Positions 8,004-16,694 of a stretch of DNA of 64,000 bases are shown here, piece after piece. The notes beneath the pieces were generated by a model that was not told where the DNA came from, ran no database searches, and was given only the letters and a program-made list of their open reading frames with translations. The DNA comes from Hymenobacter caeli. GTDB lineage: Bacteria > Bacteroidota > Bacteroidia > Cytophagales > Hymenobacteraceae. Each line of letters opens with the position of its first letter. The first letter of the stretch is position 1. The stretch spans positions 1-64,000 of the forward strand of contig NZ_JABSNP010000005.1 of the NCBI RefSeq assembly GCF_013294115.1. Direction: 5' to 3'. Made by a program: the position numbers and the translations under genes.

Positions 8004-8747
8004 CTACTTGGCGCTATTGAGCAGCCGCAATATTTGTGGGCACGCTTCCTTCATTTGGGCCCCCAATTCATTGCCGATCATCAGCTCAAACTTTTGTGTA
8101 ACGCCTTGCTTTTCATCAAGCGCACCGCCGTAGAGCCGCGCCATTTTGGGTTCTTGGGCAGCCGATGCGGCGCTGTATTCTTGCTCGAAAAGCGCCATAA
8201 GTTCAGCCCCCGTTTTTCCTTGCAAACGGCCTTCTTGGTTTAGCACTGCGAAGCGTTGGCAGAGCTCGTTGCTCCAGGCTTGCACGAACTGCTTTTCGGC
8301 TTTAGTAGGCATTGGGTTATCGCCTATGAGACGGCTGAAGCGGCCGTACAAAGCCGCCGCCACGGAGCACGTTTTCACGAGGCGTTGCGCGGTGGCGTCG
8401 GGCAAGTCGGCCCGCAACTGGTTGTAGGCTCCGGCGGCTTTGGTACGGCCGGCCAATTGGCGAACCTCCGCCCCGTGGCTTTCGGCAACGGCTGATAAGG
8501 TGCCCTGAAGTTCTTCGTATGCTTGCGCTGGGCTGAGCGAATCGGGCGCCGCGCGGCCAGTCCGATTGCTTAAGCGCTGGCAAGCGTCAGCTACCAACTG
8601 CTTCACCAAGCGGCCCTGGCCCCGCACCGAATCGGGGACTACCACCCGCTGCTGGCGCGCCACTGCCAAGCTGCTCACCAATGACAAACAGAGCAACCCG
8701 GGGAACAGGTAGCGAGGAAAGTAGAGGACGCTGAAAAGCAAACGCAT
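8004..8747 (-). CDS. Secreted hypothetical protein
   Basis: The 247-residue protein has an N-terminal hydrophobic segment (FPGLLCLSLVSSLAVA) followed by a mostly helical, charged region with no motif I recognise. It has scattered cysteines and no metal or catalytic signature. A few regions (YGRFSRLIGDNPMP, LMALFEQEYSAASA) look amphipathic. The signal peptide suggests export to the periplasm. It shares a 40-bp gap with the YihY gene on the same strand, so they may be in one transcript. Function unknown. Confidence 0.65.
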   Translation of the reverse strand: MRLLFSVLYFPRYLFPGLLCLSLVSSLAVARQQRVVVPDSVRGQGRLVKQLVADACQRLSNRTGRAAPDSLSPAQAYEELQGTLSAVAESHGAEVRQLAGRTKAAGAYNQLRADLPDATAQRLVKTCSVAAALYGRFSRLIGDNPMPTKAEKQFVQAWSNELCQRFAVLNQEGRLQGKTGAELMALFEQEYSAASAAQEPKMARLYGGALDEKQGVTQKFELMIGNELGAQMKEACPQILRLLNSAK

Positions 8748-8787
8748 TGGCTGTCAAGTGCTGAAGCGCATTAGTTGCCCCAGGGCC

Positions 8788-9756
8788 CTAATCGCGCCAG
8801 CGGCCCGTGGCCTGGGGCCGGCCGGTAGCTTTTTCTTCTTCCGATTCGCCGGGCTGCACTTCTTCCAGCTTCACGCGCACAGCGTGGGCCTTGGGCTGCA
8901 CTTTTTGGCCGAAAGCATCGGCGAATTCCTGGGTGAATTCGGCCCCAAAGAAGATGATGAGCGAGGAGTAGTTGATCCAGAGCAGCAGCACGATGGCCGA
9001 GCCCGCCGCCCCGAACGCCGAGCCGGGGTTGGCAAAGCCGATATACACGGCGATGAGCAGCTTGCCCAGCACGAAGAGCAGCGCCGTGATGAAGGCCCCG
9101 ATGCCCACGTCGCGCCACCGAATGATGGCATCGGGCAGGAAGCGGTAAATAAGCGCGAACAGCAACGTAGTGACGCCCAGCGACAAGGCAAAATCAACCA
9201 CCTTGATGGCCACCACCCCAGCGATTGGAATTAATTGCTGGAGCCAGCCGGTGAAGGCGCTGAGCACAGCGCTTATCACGAACGATACGAGCAGCAGCAA
9301 CGCCACGCTCAGGATGAGGCCAAACGAGAGCAGGCGCTGGCGGATGTAGTCGCCGATGCCGATGCCGGTGGTCTTCACCTTTAGGTTCCAAATGTCGTTG
9401 ATGCTTTCCTGGAGCGTGACGAAAAACGTGGTGGCCGCAAAAATCAGCGTACCGATGCCAATGGCCGTGGCCAGGCCGCTTTTGTCCTGCATGGTGAAAG
9501 TGGCGATGCTGTCTTGCAGGAACTTAGCCGAATCGGCGCCTACCAACCCTTTCAGCTGGCCGTACACCTGGCCCGTCACGGCGTCGTGGCCCAGGAACTT
9601 GCTGGCCACCGTGATGACGATGAGCAGCAGCGGGGGCAGCGAGAAAATGGTGTAGTACGACAGTGCCGCCGCGTGCCGGAACGAGTTGTTCTCTACGAAC
9701 TCGCCGGCCGACGACTTCAACACCTGCAAAATATCAGAAAATTTATACGTCGCCAT
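8788..9756 (-). CDS. YihY/BrkB family inner-membrane protein
   Basis: The 322-residue protein has about six membrane helices and the family pattern: a helix before AAALSYYTIFSLPPLLLI, an ATTFFVTLQESINDIW block, and VLLLWINYSSLIIFFGAEFTQ near the C-terminus. An acidic tail (GESEEEK) ends it. YihY/BrkB proteins were once annotated as ribonuclease BN; that is considered wrong, and their real function is unsettled. The ATG at 9756 gives MATYKFSDIL; an upstream extension to 9810 is poor in protein signal. Confidence 0.88.
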   Translation of the reverse strand: MATYKFSDILQVLKSSAGEFVENNSFRHAAALSYYTIFSLPPLLLIVITVASKFLGHDAVTGQVYGQLKGLVGADSAKFLQDSIATFTMQDKSGLATAIGIGTLIFAATTFFVTLQESINDIWNLKVKTTGIGIGDYIRQRLLSFGLILSVALLLLVSFVISAVLSAFTGWLQQLIPIAGVVAIKVVDFALSLGVTTLLFALIYRFLPDAIIRWRDVGIGAFITALLFVLGKLLIAVYIGFANPGSAFGAAGSAIVLLLWINYSSLIIFFGAEFTQEFADAFGQKVQPKAHAVRVKLEEVQPGESEEEKATGRPQATGRWRD

Positions 9757-9846
9757 CCAGCAGCAAAAGAGTAAGCTCCTAGTACGGGCAGCCCGGCCTT
9801 TCGTTTGCAAAAACGGTACGGTTCTGATTACTAAAGCATTGTTTTT

Positions 9847-10602
9847 TCATGCGCCGCGGCGCAGCTCCCAGGCCAGGGTGTGCACGGGGGCCGTGCGCAG
9901 GGCCCCGGCCAGCGCCGCGTCGTCGCGGAAGCGCAGTTGGTGCAATTCCACGGCTTCCACACTCACGGCCAGCGCGTCGGCCGCGAACGGCCAGGGCCGC
10001 ACCACCACCGGCGTGCCGGTTCCCCCGGGCTGGCGCACGTAGTGCGGGGCCGCCGCCGGGCGCTGGGGGGCGCGGTAAATTTCGACCTCGCGGCCCATCT
10101 CGGGCAGCTCCTGCCGGCAGAGAATAAGCGAGAGCCGGTCGCACCAGTGCAGCAGGTCGTAGGCCCGGCGGGCCTCGGCGGGCTTCATTTTCAGGGCCCG
10201 GCACCAGCGCCGCTGGCCGGCCTTCAGCTCGTCGAGGAAGGCCGTGGTGGCGGGCGCGCTGCCGCGCAGCGGCTCGTACAAGCAGCTCAGGTGCAGGCTG
10301 GTGAGCAGGCTGCGCCACTGCCCCTGGAAGCGGGCGGCGTGCAACAGGTCCTGCGCCTGCGCCAAGGAAAAATCCTGTTGCGTGAAGTTGGCCGGGGCCC
10401 CGGCGGGCGTGAGGCCGTGGTGGCCGCCGCGGCCGTGCCAGGCCGCCTGCTCGTCGTCGTGCTGCGCCACGGCCGCCAGCAGGCCCACCCAGCGGTCGGG
10501 GGGCAGGAAGGACGGCCAGGCCCAGGCCAGCTGGGCGGCGAGCAGGGCGTGGGCCTGCTGGTAAATAATTTGCCAGCCGGTGGGCGTGGGGTTGACGATC
10601 AT
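9847..10602 (-). CDS. DUF3891 family protein
   Basis: The 251-residue soluble protein begins MIVNPTPTGWQIIYQQAHALLAAQLA and has VAQHDDEQAAW, SLHLSCLYE and LLHWCDRLSLILCRQELPEMGREVEI. The ordered His/Asp pairs (AQHDDE, WCDRLSL) suggest an HD-like helical metal site, which is an inference. DUF3891 has no known activity. The start at 10602 is chosen because the 48 codons upstream lie in the divergent promoter region of the MFS gene. Confidence 0.8.
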   Translation of the reverse strand: MIVNPTPTGWQIIYQQAHALLAAQLAWAWPSFLPPDRWVGLLAAVAQHDDEQAAWHGRGGHHGLTPAGAPANFTQQDFSLAQAQDLLHAARFQGQWRSLLTSLHLSCLYEPLRGSAPATTAFLDELKAGQRRWCRALKMKPAEARRAYDLLHWCDRLSLILCRQELPEMGREVEIYRAPQRPAAAPHYVRQPGGTGTPVVVRPWPFAADALAVSVEAVELHQLRFRDDAALAGALRTAPVHTLAWELRRGA

Positions 10603-10711
10603 GGCAAAAACGGGGTGAGAACTAGCTTTCCGATACGCCCCGTGGGCCCCGGGGTTGGGGCCCACAGGGCCCCGGGCCGCACCTTTGCCGCCGCTTTCCC
10701 GTTTCACCCGC

Positions 10712-11956
10712 GTGATTTCCGCCTTCCGCTCGCTCGCCCACCGCAACTTCCGCCTGTATTACGCCGGGCAGTCGGTATCCCTCATCGGCACCTGGATGCA
10801 GCGGCTGGCCGTGGGCTGGCTCGTGTACAGCCAGACGCACTCGGCTCTGCTGCTGGGCCTGGTGTCGTTCGCGGGCCAGATTCCGACGCTGCTGCTCGCC
10901 CCCTACGGCGGCACCGTGGCCGACCGCTACAGCCGCTACCGCGTGCTGCTCATCACCCAAGTGGCCTCGCTGGTGCAAGCCAGCGTGCTGGCCTGGCTGG
11001 TGCTGAGCGGCCACTACGCCACCTGGGCCGTGGCCGGCCTGAGCCTGCTGCTGGGCACCATCAACGCCTTCGACATCCCGGCCCGGCAGTCGCTCATCGT
11101 GGAGCTGGTGGACGACCGCGCCCACCTGCCCAACGCCATTGCCCTGAACTCGACGATGGTGAACCTGGCCCGGCTGGTGGGCCCCGCCCTGGCGGGGCTG
11201 CTGCTGGCGCGCTACGGCGAGGGCCCTTGCTTCGTGGTGAACGCCGTGAGCTTCGTGGCCGTGGTGGCCTCGCTGCTGCTGATGCGCATTGCGCCGCGCC
11301 CCGTGCGCACCCACCGCCCGGGGGCCCTGGAAGGCCTGCGCGAAGGCTGGGCCTACCTGCGCCAGGCCCCCGCCCTGCGCCGCCAGATTCTGCTGATGGC
11401 GGGCATCAGCTTCTGCGCCATGCCGTTTGGCACGCTGCTACCGGTGTTTGCCAAGGATGTGTTTCACGGCCAGGCCGGCACCTACGGCTGGCTCAACAGC
11501 CTGTCGGGCCTGGGGGCCCTCACGGGGGCGTTTTACCTGGCCTCGCAGCCGGCGGAGGCGCGCCGGCCGCAGCTGATAACCTACGCGGCACTGGGGTTTT
11601 GCGCCAGCCTGGTGGGCTTCGCGCTCAGCCCGCAGCTGGGGCCCGCGCTGCTATTCATTACCTTGGGCGGCACGGGCATGATGCTCTTCATCGCCGGCAC
11701 CAACACGGCCATCCAAACCAACGTGGCCGACCACATGCGCGGCCGCGTGCTGAGCTACTACGTGATGGCCTTCCAGGGCGTGCAGCCGCTGGGCAGCTTG
11801 CTGGTGGGCTGGCTGGCGCGCCACCTGGGGGCCCCGCACACGGTGCTGCTGCAAGGCGCAGCCGGCCTGGCCGTGGGCTTAGCCTTTTGGTGGACGGGCC
11901 GCCCGGCCACGGCGGCCCCCGCCCCGCGCCCCGCCGTGCCGGCGGCCCACCCCTAG
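10712..11956 (+). CDS. MFS transporter (MFS_3/EntS-like exporter)
   Basis: This is a 12-helix major facilitator of about 414 residues. The N-terminus FRSLAHRNFRLYYAGQSVSLIGTWMQ is typical of the MFS_3 exporter group, and the loop 2-3 motif GTVADRYSRYRVLL is the conserved MFS signature. These proteins export small molecules such as siderophores or drugs in exchange for protons; the substrate is not readable. The start is uncertain: TTG at 10655, TTG at 10685 and GTG at 10712 are all possible, and the last best matches the family. Confidence 0.86.
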   Translation: MISAFRSLAHRNFRLYYAGQSVSLIGTWMQRLAVGWLVYSQTHSALLLGLVSFAGQIPTLLLAPYGGTVADRYSRYRVLLITQVASLVQASVLAWLVLSGHYATWAVAGLSLLLGTINAFDIPARQSLIVELVDDRAHLPNAIALNSTMVNLARLVGPALAGLLLARYGEGPCFVVNAVSFVAVVASLLLMRIAPRPVRTHRPGALEGLREGWAYLRQAPALRRQILLMAGISFCAMPFGTLLPVFAKDVFHGQAGTYGWLNSLSGLGALTGAFYLASQPAEARRPQLITYAALGFCASLVGFALSPQLGPALLFITLGGTGMMLFIAGTNTAIQTNVADHMRGRVLSYYVMAFQGVQPLGSLLVGWLARHLGAPHTVLLQGAAGLAVGLAFWWTGRPATAAPAPRPAVPAAHP

Positions 11957-12075
11957 CGGCGCGGTGCCCCGGCCCGAAGCGCGGGCGGCAGCCCGGGGCC
12001 CCAAACACTTTGGGGCCAATGCGCTTTTAACGCGGGAGCAAAATTTCGCCCCCCGATAATTTCAACCGCAGCACT

Positions 12076-12612
12076 ATGACCAGAAAAACCTTGCTCGTGG
12101 CCGTGGCCACCGCGTTTGCCAGCTCGGCCTTTGCCTTTGCGGCCGCTACCCAGTGGCAGGTGAAAGACGAGAGCTACGCCATTAAATTCGACACGCGGGG
12201 GGCCAGCGGCACCATCAAGGGCCTGAAGGGCACCGTGGCCTTCGACGCGGCCGAGCTGCCCGCGTCCACCTTCGCGGTGAGCGTGGACGTGAACACGCTC
12301 GACACGGGCAACAGCCTCAAAAACCACCACGCCAAGGCCGACGATTTCTTCGACGTGGCCCACTACCCGCTCATCAAGTTCGCCTCCGGCAAGGTGGAGA
12401 AAACGGCCACCGGCTTCACTTCCACGGGCCTGCTCACGATAAAGGACGTGAGCAAGCCGGTCGTCATTCCCTTCACCTTCGACCCGGCCGGCGCGGGCGC
12501 GGGCACTTTCAAGGGGCACTTTAGCGTGAACCGCGAGGACTACCACCTCAAGAAGTGGGGCGTGGGCGAAGTGGTAGAGCTGGATTTGGTCATCCCGGTC
12601 AGAAAGGCTTAG
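12076..12612 (+). CDS. YceI family periplasmic protein
   Basis: The 178-residue protein has a signal peptide (residues 1-24, ending AFAFAAA) and a YceI lipocalin-like barrel. Signature stretches are GTIKGLKGTVAFD, LKNHHAKADDFFDVAHYP and GHFSVNREDYHLKKW. Family members bind isoprenoid-like lipids in the periplasm. The length is typical. Downstream is a very long palindrome that also ends in a T7 run, so it may act as the terminator. Confidence 0.93.
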   Translation: MTRKTLLVAVATAFASSAFAFAAATQWQVKDESYAIKFDTRGASGTIKGLKGTVAFDAAELPASTFAVSVDVNTLDTGNSLKNHHAKADDFFDVAHYPLIKFASGKVEKTATGFTSTGLLTIKDVSKPVVIPFTFDPAGAGAGTFKGHFSVNREDYHLKKWGVGEVVELDLVIPVRKA

Positions 12613-12615
12613 CGC

Positions 12616-12755
12616 CCATCCGAATAGGCCGTCATGCCGAGCGCAGCCGAGGCATCTCGCGTGCTGAACTAATCCAATCGATTGGATTAGTTCAGCACGC
12701 GAGATGCCTCGGCTGCGCTCGGCATGACCGTTCTTTTTTTCGCCTATTCGGATGG
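12616..12755. repeat. 98-bp perfect palindrome nested in a second inverted repeat
   Basis: A perfect palindrome at 12631-12728 (49-bp arms, centre ATCGAT) starts GTCATGCCGAGCGCAGCC. A second 14-bp inverted repeat (CCATCCGAATAGGC) encloses it at 12616-12629 and 12742-12755. T7 follows at 12733-12739. The core is shared with 30636-30725 and, as a decayed single arm, with 42948-42983. It lies between convergent yceI and tdh. Confidence 0.9.
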
Positions 12756-12783
12756 CCTCTTAGCAACTCAAGCGGGCCTGTGC

Positions 12784-13770
12784 TTACGCCGGCTGCAACT
12801 CCTTCAAGTGCGCCAGCATGTCCTGGGTCATCTTAGCCAAGTCAAAATCGGGGGCCCAGCCCCAGTCCGCCCGGGCGGCGGAGTCGTCGATGCTGGCGGG
12901 CCAGGAATCGGCGATGGCCTGGCGGGCGTCGGGCGCGTAGCTGACGTGGAAATTAGGGATTTCCTGCTGGATGGCGGCCGTGATTTCGGCCGGCGCGAAG
13001 CTCATGGCGCCCAGGTTGTAGCTGGTGCGCACTTTGATGCGGTCGGCCGGGGCATGCATCAGGTCCAGGGTGGCCTTCAGCGCGTCGGGCATGTACATCA
13101 TCGGCAGGTAGGTGTCCTCTTTGAGGAAGCAAGTGAAATCCTCGCCGGCCACGGCCTTGTGGTAGATGTCCACGGCGTAGTCGGTGGTGCCGCCGCCGGG
13201 CAGGCTCTTGTAGCCGATGAGGCCCGGGTAGCGCAGGCTGCGCACGTCGAGGCCGTGGTGGCGGTGGTACCACTCGCACCACTGCTCGCCGGCCAGCTTG
13301 CTGATGCCGTACACCGTGTTGGGGTTCATGACGGTGGTTTGCGGGGTGTGCTCGCGGGGCGTGTCGGGCCCGAACACGGCGATGGAGCTGGGCCAGTACA
13401 CCTGCGGCACGCGGTACTGCACGGCCAGGTTCAGCACGTTCAGCAGGCCGTCCATGTTCAATTTCCAGGCAAACATCGGGTCTTTCTCGGCCGTGGCCGA
13501 GAGCAGGGCGGCGAGGTGGTACACCTGCACCGGCCGGTACTGCCGGATGAGTTCTTCGAGGCGGTCCTTGTCCAGCACGTCGAGCAGCTCGAAGGAGCCC
13601 CCGGCCAGCAGCTCCGGGTTTTTGGGCGGGCGCACGTCGGCGGCAACGACGTTTTGGGGCTGGTAGCGCTGGCGCAGGGCGGCCGTTAGTTCGAGGCCGA
13701 GCTGGCCGCTCGCCCCAATGACAAGCACGGTGCCGGGTAAGGTATCAGGGTCGCCGGAAGGGGGGGCCAT
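12784..13770 (-). CDS. tdh: NAD-dependent L-threonine 3-dehydrogenase (epimerase type)
   Basis: The 328-residue short-chain dehydrogenase/epimerase oxidises threonine to 2-amino-3-ketobutyrate, which Kbl then cleaves. The NAD-binding GASGQLGLEL is at about 18-27. The catalytic YGISK (YxxxK) is at about 154-158. YRVPQVYWPSSIAVFGPDTP matches the Bacteroidota epimerase-like Tdh group rather than zinc-dependent Tdh. The presence of kbl 3 kb away supports the assignment over a generic UDP-sugar epimerase. Confidence 0.85.
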   Translation of the reverse strand: MAPPSGDPDTLPGTVLVIGASGQLGLELTAALRQRYQPQNVVAADVRPPKNPELLAGGSFELLDVLDKDRLEELIRQYRPVQVYHLAALLSATAEKDPMFAWKLNMDGLLNVLNLAVQYRVPQVYWPSSIAVFGPDTPREHTPQTTVMNPNTVYGISKLAGEQWCEWYHRHHGLDVRSLRYPGLIGYKSLPGGGTTDYAVDIYHKAVAGEDFTCFLKEDTYLPMMYMPDALKATLDLMHAPADRIKVRTSYNLGAMSFAPAEITAAIQQEIPNFHVSYAPDARQAIADSWPASIDDSAARADWGWAPDFDLAKMTQDMLAHLKELQPA

Positions 13771-13833
13771 GCGCTAGAATAAAAATAGGTGGGGTATAAA
13801 TCGGCCGCAAAGATACCGCCGCCCCCGCGCCCG

Positions 13834-15438
13834 TCAGGTGGCTCTCGGGGGCGCCGCCAGGGCCGCCAGCAGGGCCGTGCCGTTGGGGGTGCCCCAGCCG
13901 GTGCAGGCGTCCCAACCGGCGCGGGCCGCGAAGGCCCCGTTGGTGCCGGTGGCAATGTCGTGGAACCCGCCCTTGCCGGCCAGCGACCCATATAAGAGCG
14001 GTTGCAGGAAGCCCACCGGCTTGCCCAGCTTTTGGTTGAGCAGCGCCACCAGCCCGGCCCAGAGCGGGGCCACGGCGCTGGTGCCGCCAATCACCAGGTC
14101 CTGGCCGTCCACGCGCACCTCGTAGCCCGAGGCCGGGTCGGCGTTACCGGCCACGTCGGGCAGGCCCCGGCCGGGCTTGGCGGCCTTGGCTTTGGCGGCT
14201 TTGGGCAGTTTCAGGGCGTTTTGGTAGGTTGGCACGGGGAAATGGGTGCTGATGCCGCCGCCGGTGGCGCTGTTGGGCCCCTCGTTCCACACCACCTCGC
14301 TGCTGATTTTGGGCCCCATGGCCGTCAGCCGGGTGCCGCCGCAAGCCAGGGCGTAGGGGCTGGAGGCCGGAAAATCGGCGTGCGGCTGGCCGTCGGCCAC
14401 GCCGTCGCCCGAGCCGTTGTCGCCGGCCGCGCAGCACACCGTCACCCCGAGCAGGGCCGCGGCCTGGAAGGCCTGGTCGAACTGGTCGAGGGCCCCCGCG
14501 GTCCAGGTATTTTCGGGCCCGCCCCAGCTGATGGAGATGACCGTTGGCTGGTTCGTTTTGTCGTGCACGGCGGCCGTGATGGCGTCCAGGAAGCCCCGCG
14601 ACGTATTCGGGGCGAAGTACACCGCGATGCGGGCCCCGGGGGCCACGGCGGCGGCCACCTCGATGTCGAGCATCACCTCGCCGTCGGCCCCCTGGGCGGT
14701 GGTGGGCTGGTTGCTGCCGCCGTCGATGTTCACCGCCGTGATGGCCGGCACCGGCAGCTTCAGGCGGGTGAAGTAGGCCGTCAAATCTTCGGGCCGAAAC
14801 CCGCCGCCCAGCTCGATGATGGCGATGCACTGCCCGCTGCCGTCGGCCCCGGCCGGGAAATTGTACAGCCGGGCCAGCGCCGGCGGCGTGAACGACGCCC
14901 CGGCGGCCCGCGCCGCCACGGCCCCCGCGCCCGGCCCCCGCACCTGGAAGTGCGGCTCGGCCTGGGGCCGGTTGTCGAGTCCAAACACGCCCTGCACGAT
15001 GTCGCCCAGCGGGCCCGGCACCGTCAGGGGCCCCGTGCGGCCCCGGTAGCGCCCGGCCGGCGACTCGTACTGGTGCAACGCCGTGCCGAAGGCCGTTTCC
15101 AGGGCGGCCACCGTGCCGCCCAGCACCACGCGCCGCTGCGCCGCGTCGGCGCTGACCACGGCCAGGCCGTGGGCCCGGGCAAAGTCCGTCACGGCGGCCA
15201 CGTCCTGCGGGGTAGCTCCAAACTGCGCGTCCAGCTCGTCGCGGCTCAGGTAGGCGCGGGTGTGCGGGGGCTGGTCGGCGAAGGCGGTGGGGGCCAGGCC
15301 GGCCGCCGCGGCCCGGGGGCGCAGGCGCACGGTCACCTCCAGGGGCTCGTCGGGCGGGGTGGGGCGCACGGCATGGGCCTTGGGCGGGCAGGTACGCTCG
15401 CTGCCGCGCACAACGGTTCGGGGTTGGGGCGTTGGCAT
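13834..15438 (-). CDS. S53 (sedolisin/kumamolisin) family serine-carboxyl peptidase
   Basis: The 534-residue protein carries a pro-kumamolisin activation domain at about 30-165 and an S53 catalytic domain at about 180-530. Visible catalytic residues are Glu254 and Asp258 (GEVMLDIE), Asp340 (AAGDNGSGDG) and Ser454 (GGTSAVAP). The calcium site is in the C-terminal GFHDIATGTNGAF / AGWDACTGWGTPNG segment. S53 enzymes work at acid pH. No ordinary signal peptide is seen at the N-terminus (MPTPQPRTVVRGSER), which is odd for an enzyme usually exported. It is on the strand opposite to the patatin gene. Confidence 0.92.
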   Translation of the reverse strand: MPTPQPRTVVRGSERTCPPKAHAVRPTPPDEPLEVTVRLRPRAAAAGLAPTAFADQPPHTRAYLSRDELDAQFGATPQDVAAVTDFARAHGLAVVSADAAQRRVVLGGTVAALETAFGTALHQYESPAGRYRGRTGPLTVPGPLGDIVQGVFGLDNRPQAEPHFQVRGPGAGAVAARAAGASFTPPALARLYNFPAGADGSGQCIAIIELGGGFRPEDLTAYFTRLKLPVPAITAVNIDGGSNQPTTAQGADGEVMLDIEVAAAVAPGARIAVYFAPNTSRGFLDAITAAVHDKTNQPTVISISWGGPENTWTAGALDQFDQAFQAAALLGVTVCCAAGDNGSGDGVADGQPHADFPASSPYALACGGTRLTAMGPKISSEVVWNEGPNSATGGGISTHFPVPTYQNALKLPKAAKAKAAKPGRGLPDVAGNADPASGYEVRVDGQDLVIGGTSAVAPLWAGLVALLNQKLGKPVGFLQPLLYGSLAGKGGFHDIATGTNGAFAARAGWDACTGWGTPNGTALLAALAAPPRAT

Positions 15439-15523
15439 AACGGTTGATTAGGTACGGCGCGACTAAAAATCAAGGGCTACTGAGGCTCGGACAGAGGTTT
15501 TGCTCTACGGTATATTTGGCCTC

Positions 15524-16612
15524 ATGTTGAGGACCACCCCCCGGTTTGTTATCGGAATCATCGTTCTGCTGGCCGGCAGCCTTGGAGCCTCCGCGCCGCC
15601 CGCCGCCCCTCGCTACCGCAACCTGGTGATGGCGGGCGGCGGCATCCGCGGCATTGCCTACGGCGGGGCCCTGCAAGCGCTGGAAGCGCGGGGCGTGCTG
15701 GCCGGCATCGAGCGGGTGGGCGGCACCTCGGCGGGGGCCATCCAGGCGGCGCTGCTGGCGGTGGGCTACTCGGCCGATGAGCTTGTGGCCGTGGTGAACG
15801 CCACGCCCGTGCAGCGGCTCAACGACGGCCGGTTCATCTTTTTCGGCGGCACCCACCGGCTCGTGAAGCAGTACGGCTGGTACCGCGGCGACGCCTTCAG
15901 CGCCTACCTCGGCGCGCTGGTGGCCCGCAAAACCCAGCGGCCCGGCCTCACCCTGGGCGAGCTGCACGCGCTGGCCCAGCAGCAGCCCGGCCGCTTCCGC
16001 GACCTCTACACCACCGGCACCAACCTCACCACCCAGCGCACCCAGGTGTTCAGCCACGAAACCACGCCCGACCTGCGCGTGGCCGACGCCGTGCGCATCA
16101 GCATGAGCATTCCGCTCTACTTCCGGGCCGTGCTGCTCGACGCCCAGAACCGGGTCGTGACCGGCCCGCCCGCTCCCGGCCAGCCCGTGCAGGTGCTCGT
16201 GGACGGCGGCCTGTTGGCCAACTACCCCATCGATTTGTTCGACCAGCCGCGCTACCTGCCCGCCGGGGCCCCCGCGGCCACCCCCGACGCCCGCGGCCGC
16301 GTTTTCAACCCCGAAACCCTGGGCCTGCGCCTCGAACGCGCCGAGCAGATTCCGTTCGACACCGCCGCCACCGGCCGCCAGCAGCTGGCCCCCTACGCCG
16401 TCACCGATTTCAGCACCTACGTGGGGGCCCTCTACACCGTGGCCCTCGAAAACCTCAACCCCGTGCAGCCCGCCGACCGGCCGCGCACCATCAGCATCAA
16501 CTTCCTGGGGTTCAGCCCCAAAATCAAGCGCATCTCCAGCGCCCAGAAGCAGCAGCTCATAGACAGCGGCCGACAGGGCGTGCAGGCGTTTTTCAAACGA
16601 TTGGGGCCGTAA
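15524..16612 (+). CDS. Patatin-like phospholipase
   Basis: The 362-residue protein has an N-terminal hydrophobic anchor or signal ([18 protein letters not shown]) and a patatin domain. The oxyanion loop GGGIRG is at 38-43, the nucleophile Ser69 is in GGTSAG, and the catalytic Asp227 is in LVDGG. Such enzymes cleave acyl chains from membrane lipids through a Ser-Asp dyad. The signal suggests action at the periplasmic face. The ATG at 15524 is preferred to an earlier in-frame codon at 15500. Its stop codon forms the first bases of the downstream -7 box. Confidence 0.9.
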   Translation: MLRTTPRFVIGIIVLLAGSLGASAPPAAPRYRNLVMAGGGIRGIAYGGALQALEARGVLAGIERVGGTSAGAIQAALLAVGYSADELVAVVNATPVQRLNDGRFIFFGGTHRLVKQYGWYRGDAFSAYLGALVARKTQRPGLTLGELHALAQQQPGRFRDLYTTGTNLTTQRTQVFSHETTPDLRVADAVRISMSIPLYFRAVLLDAQNRVVTGPPAPGQPVQVLVDGGLLANYPIDLFDQPRYLPAGAPAATPDARGRVFNPETLGLRLERAEQIPFDTAATGRQQLAPYAVTDFSTYVGALYTVALENLNPVQPADRPRTISINFLGFSPKIKRISSAQKQQLIDSGRQGVQAFFKRLGP

Positions 16613-16617
16613 TTTTG
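16610..16617 (+). promoter_or_regulatory. -7 box TAATTTTG before kbl
   Basis: TAATTTTG matches TAnnTTTG, and its TAA is the stop codon of the patatin gene. kbl starts 77 nt downstream. Assigned by pattern only. Confidence 0.4.
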
Positions 16618-16694
16618 TAGTTCGTAGCACCGCCGCTGCGGGCCGCAGCGCGTGGCGGCCCCGGGTTTTTTATTGCAATTCCATTCCCAACCCC

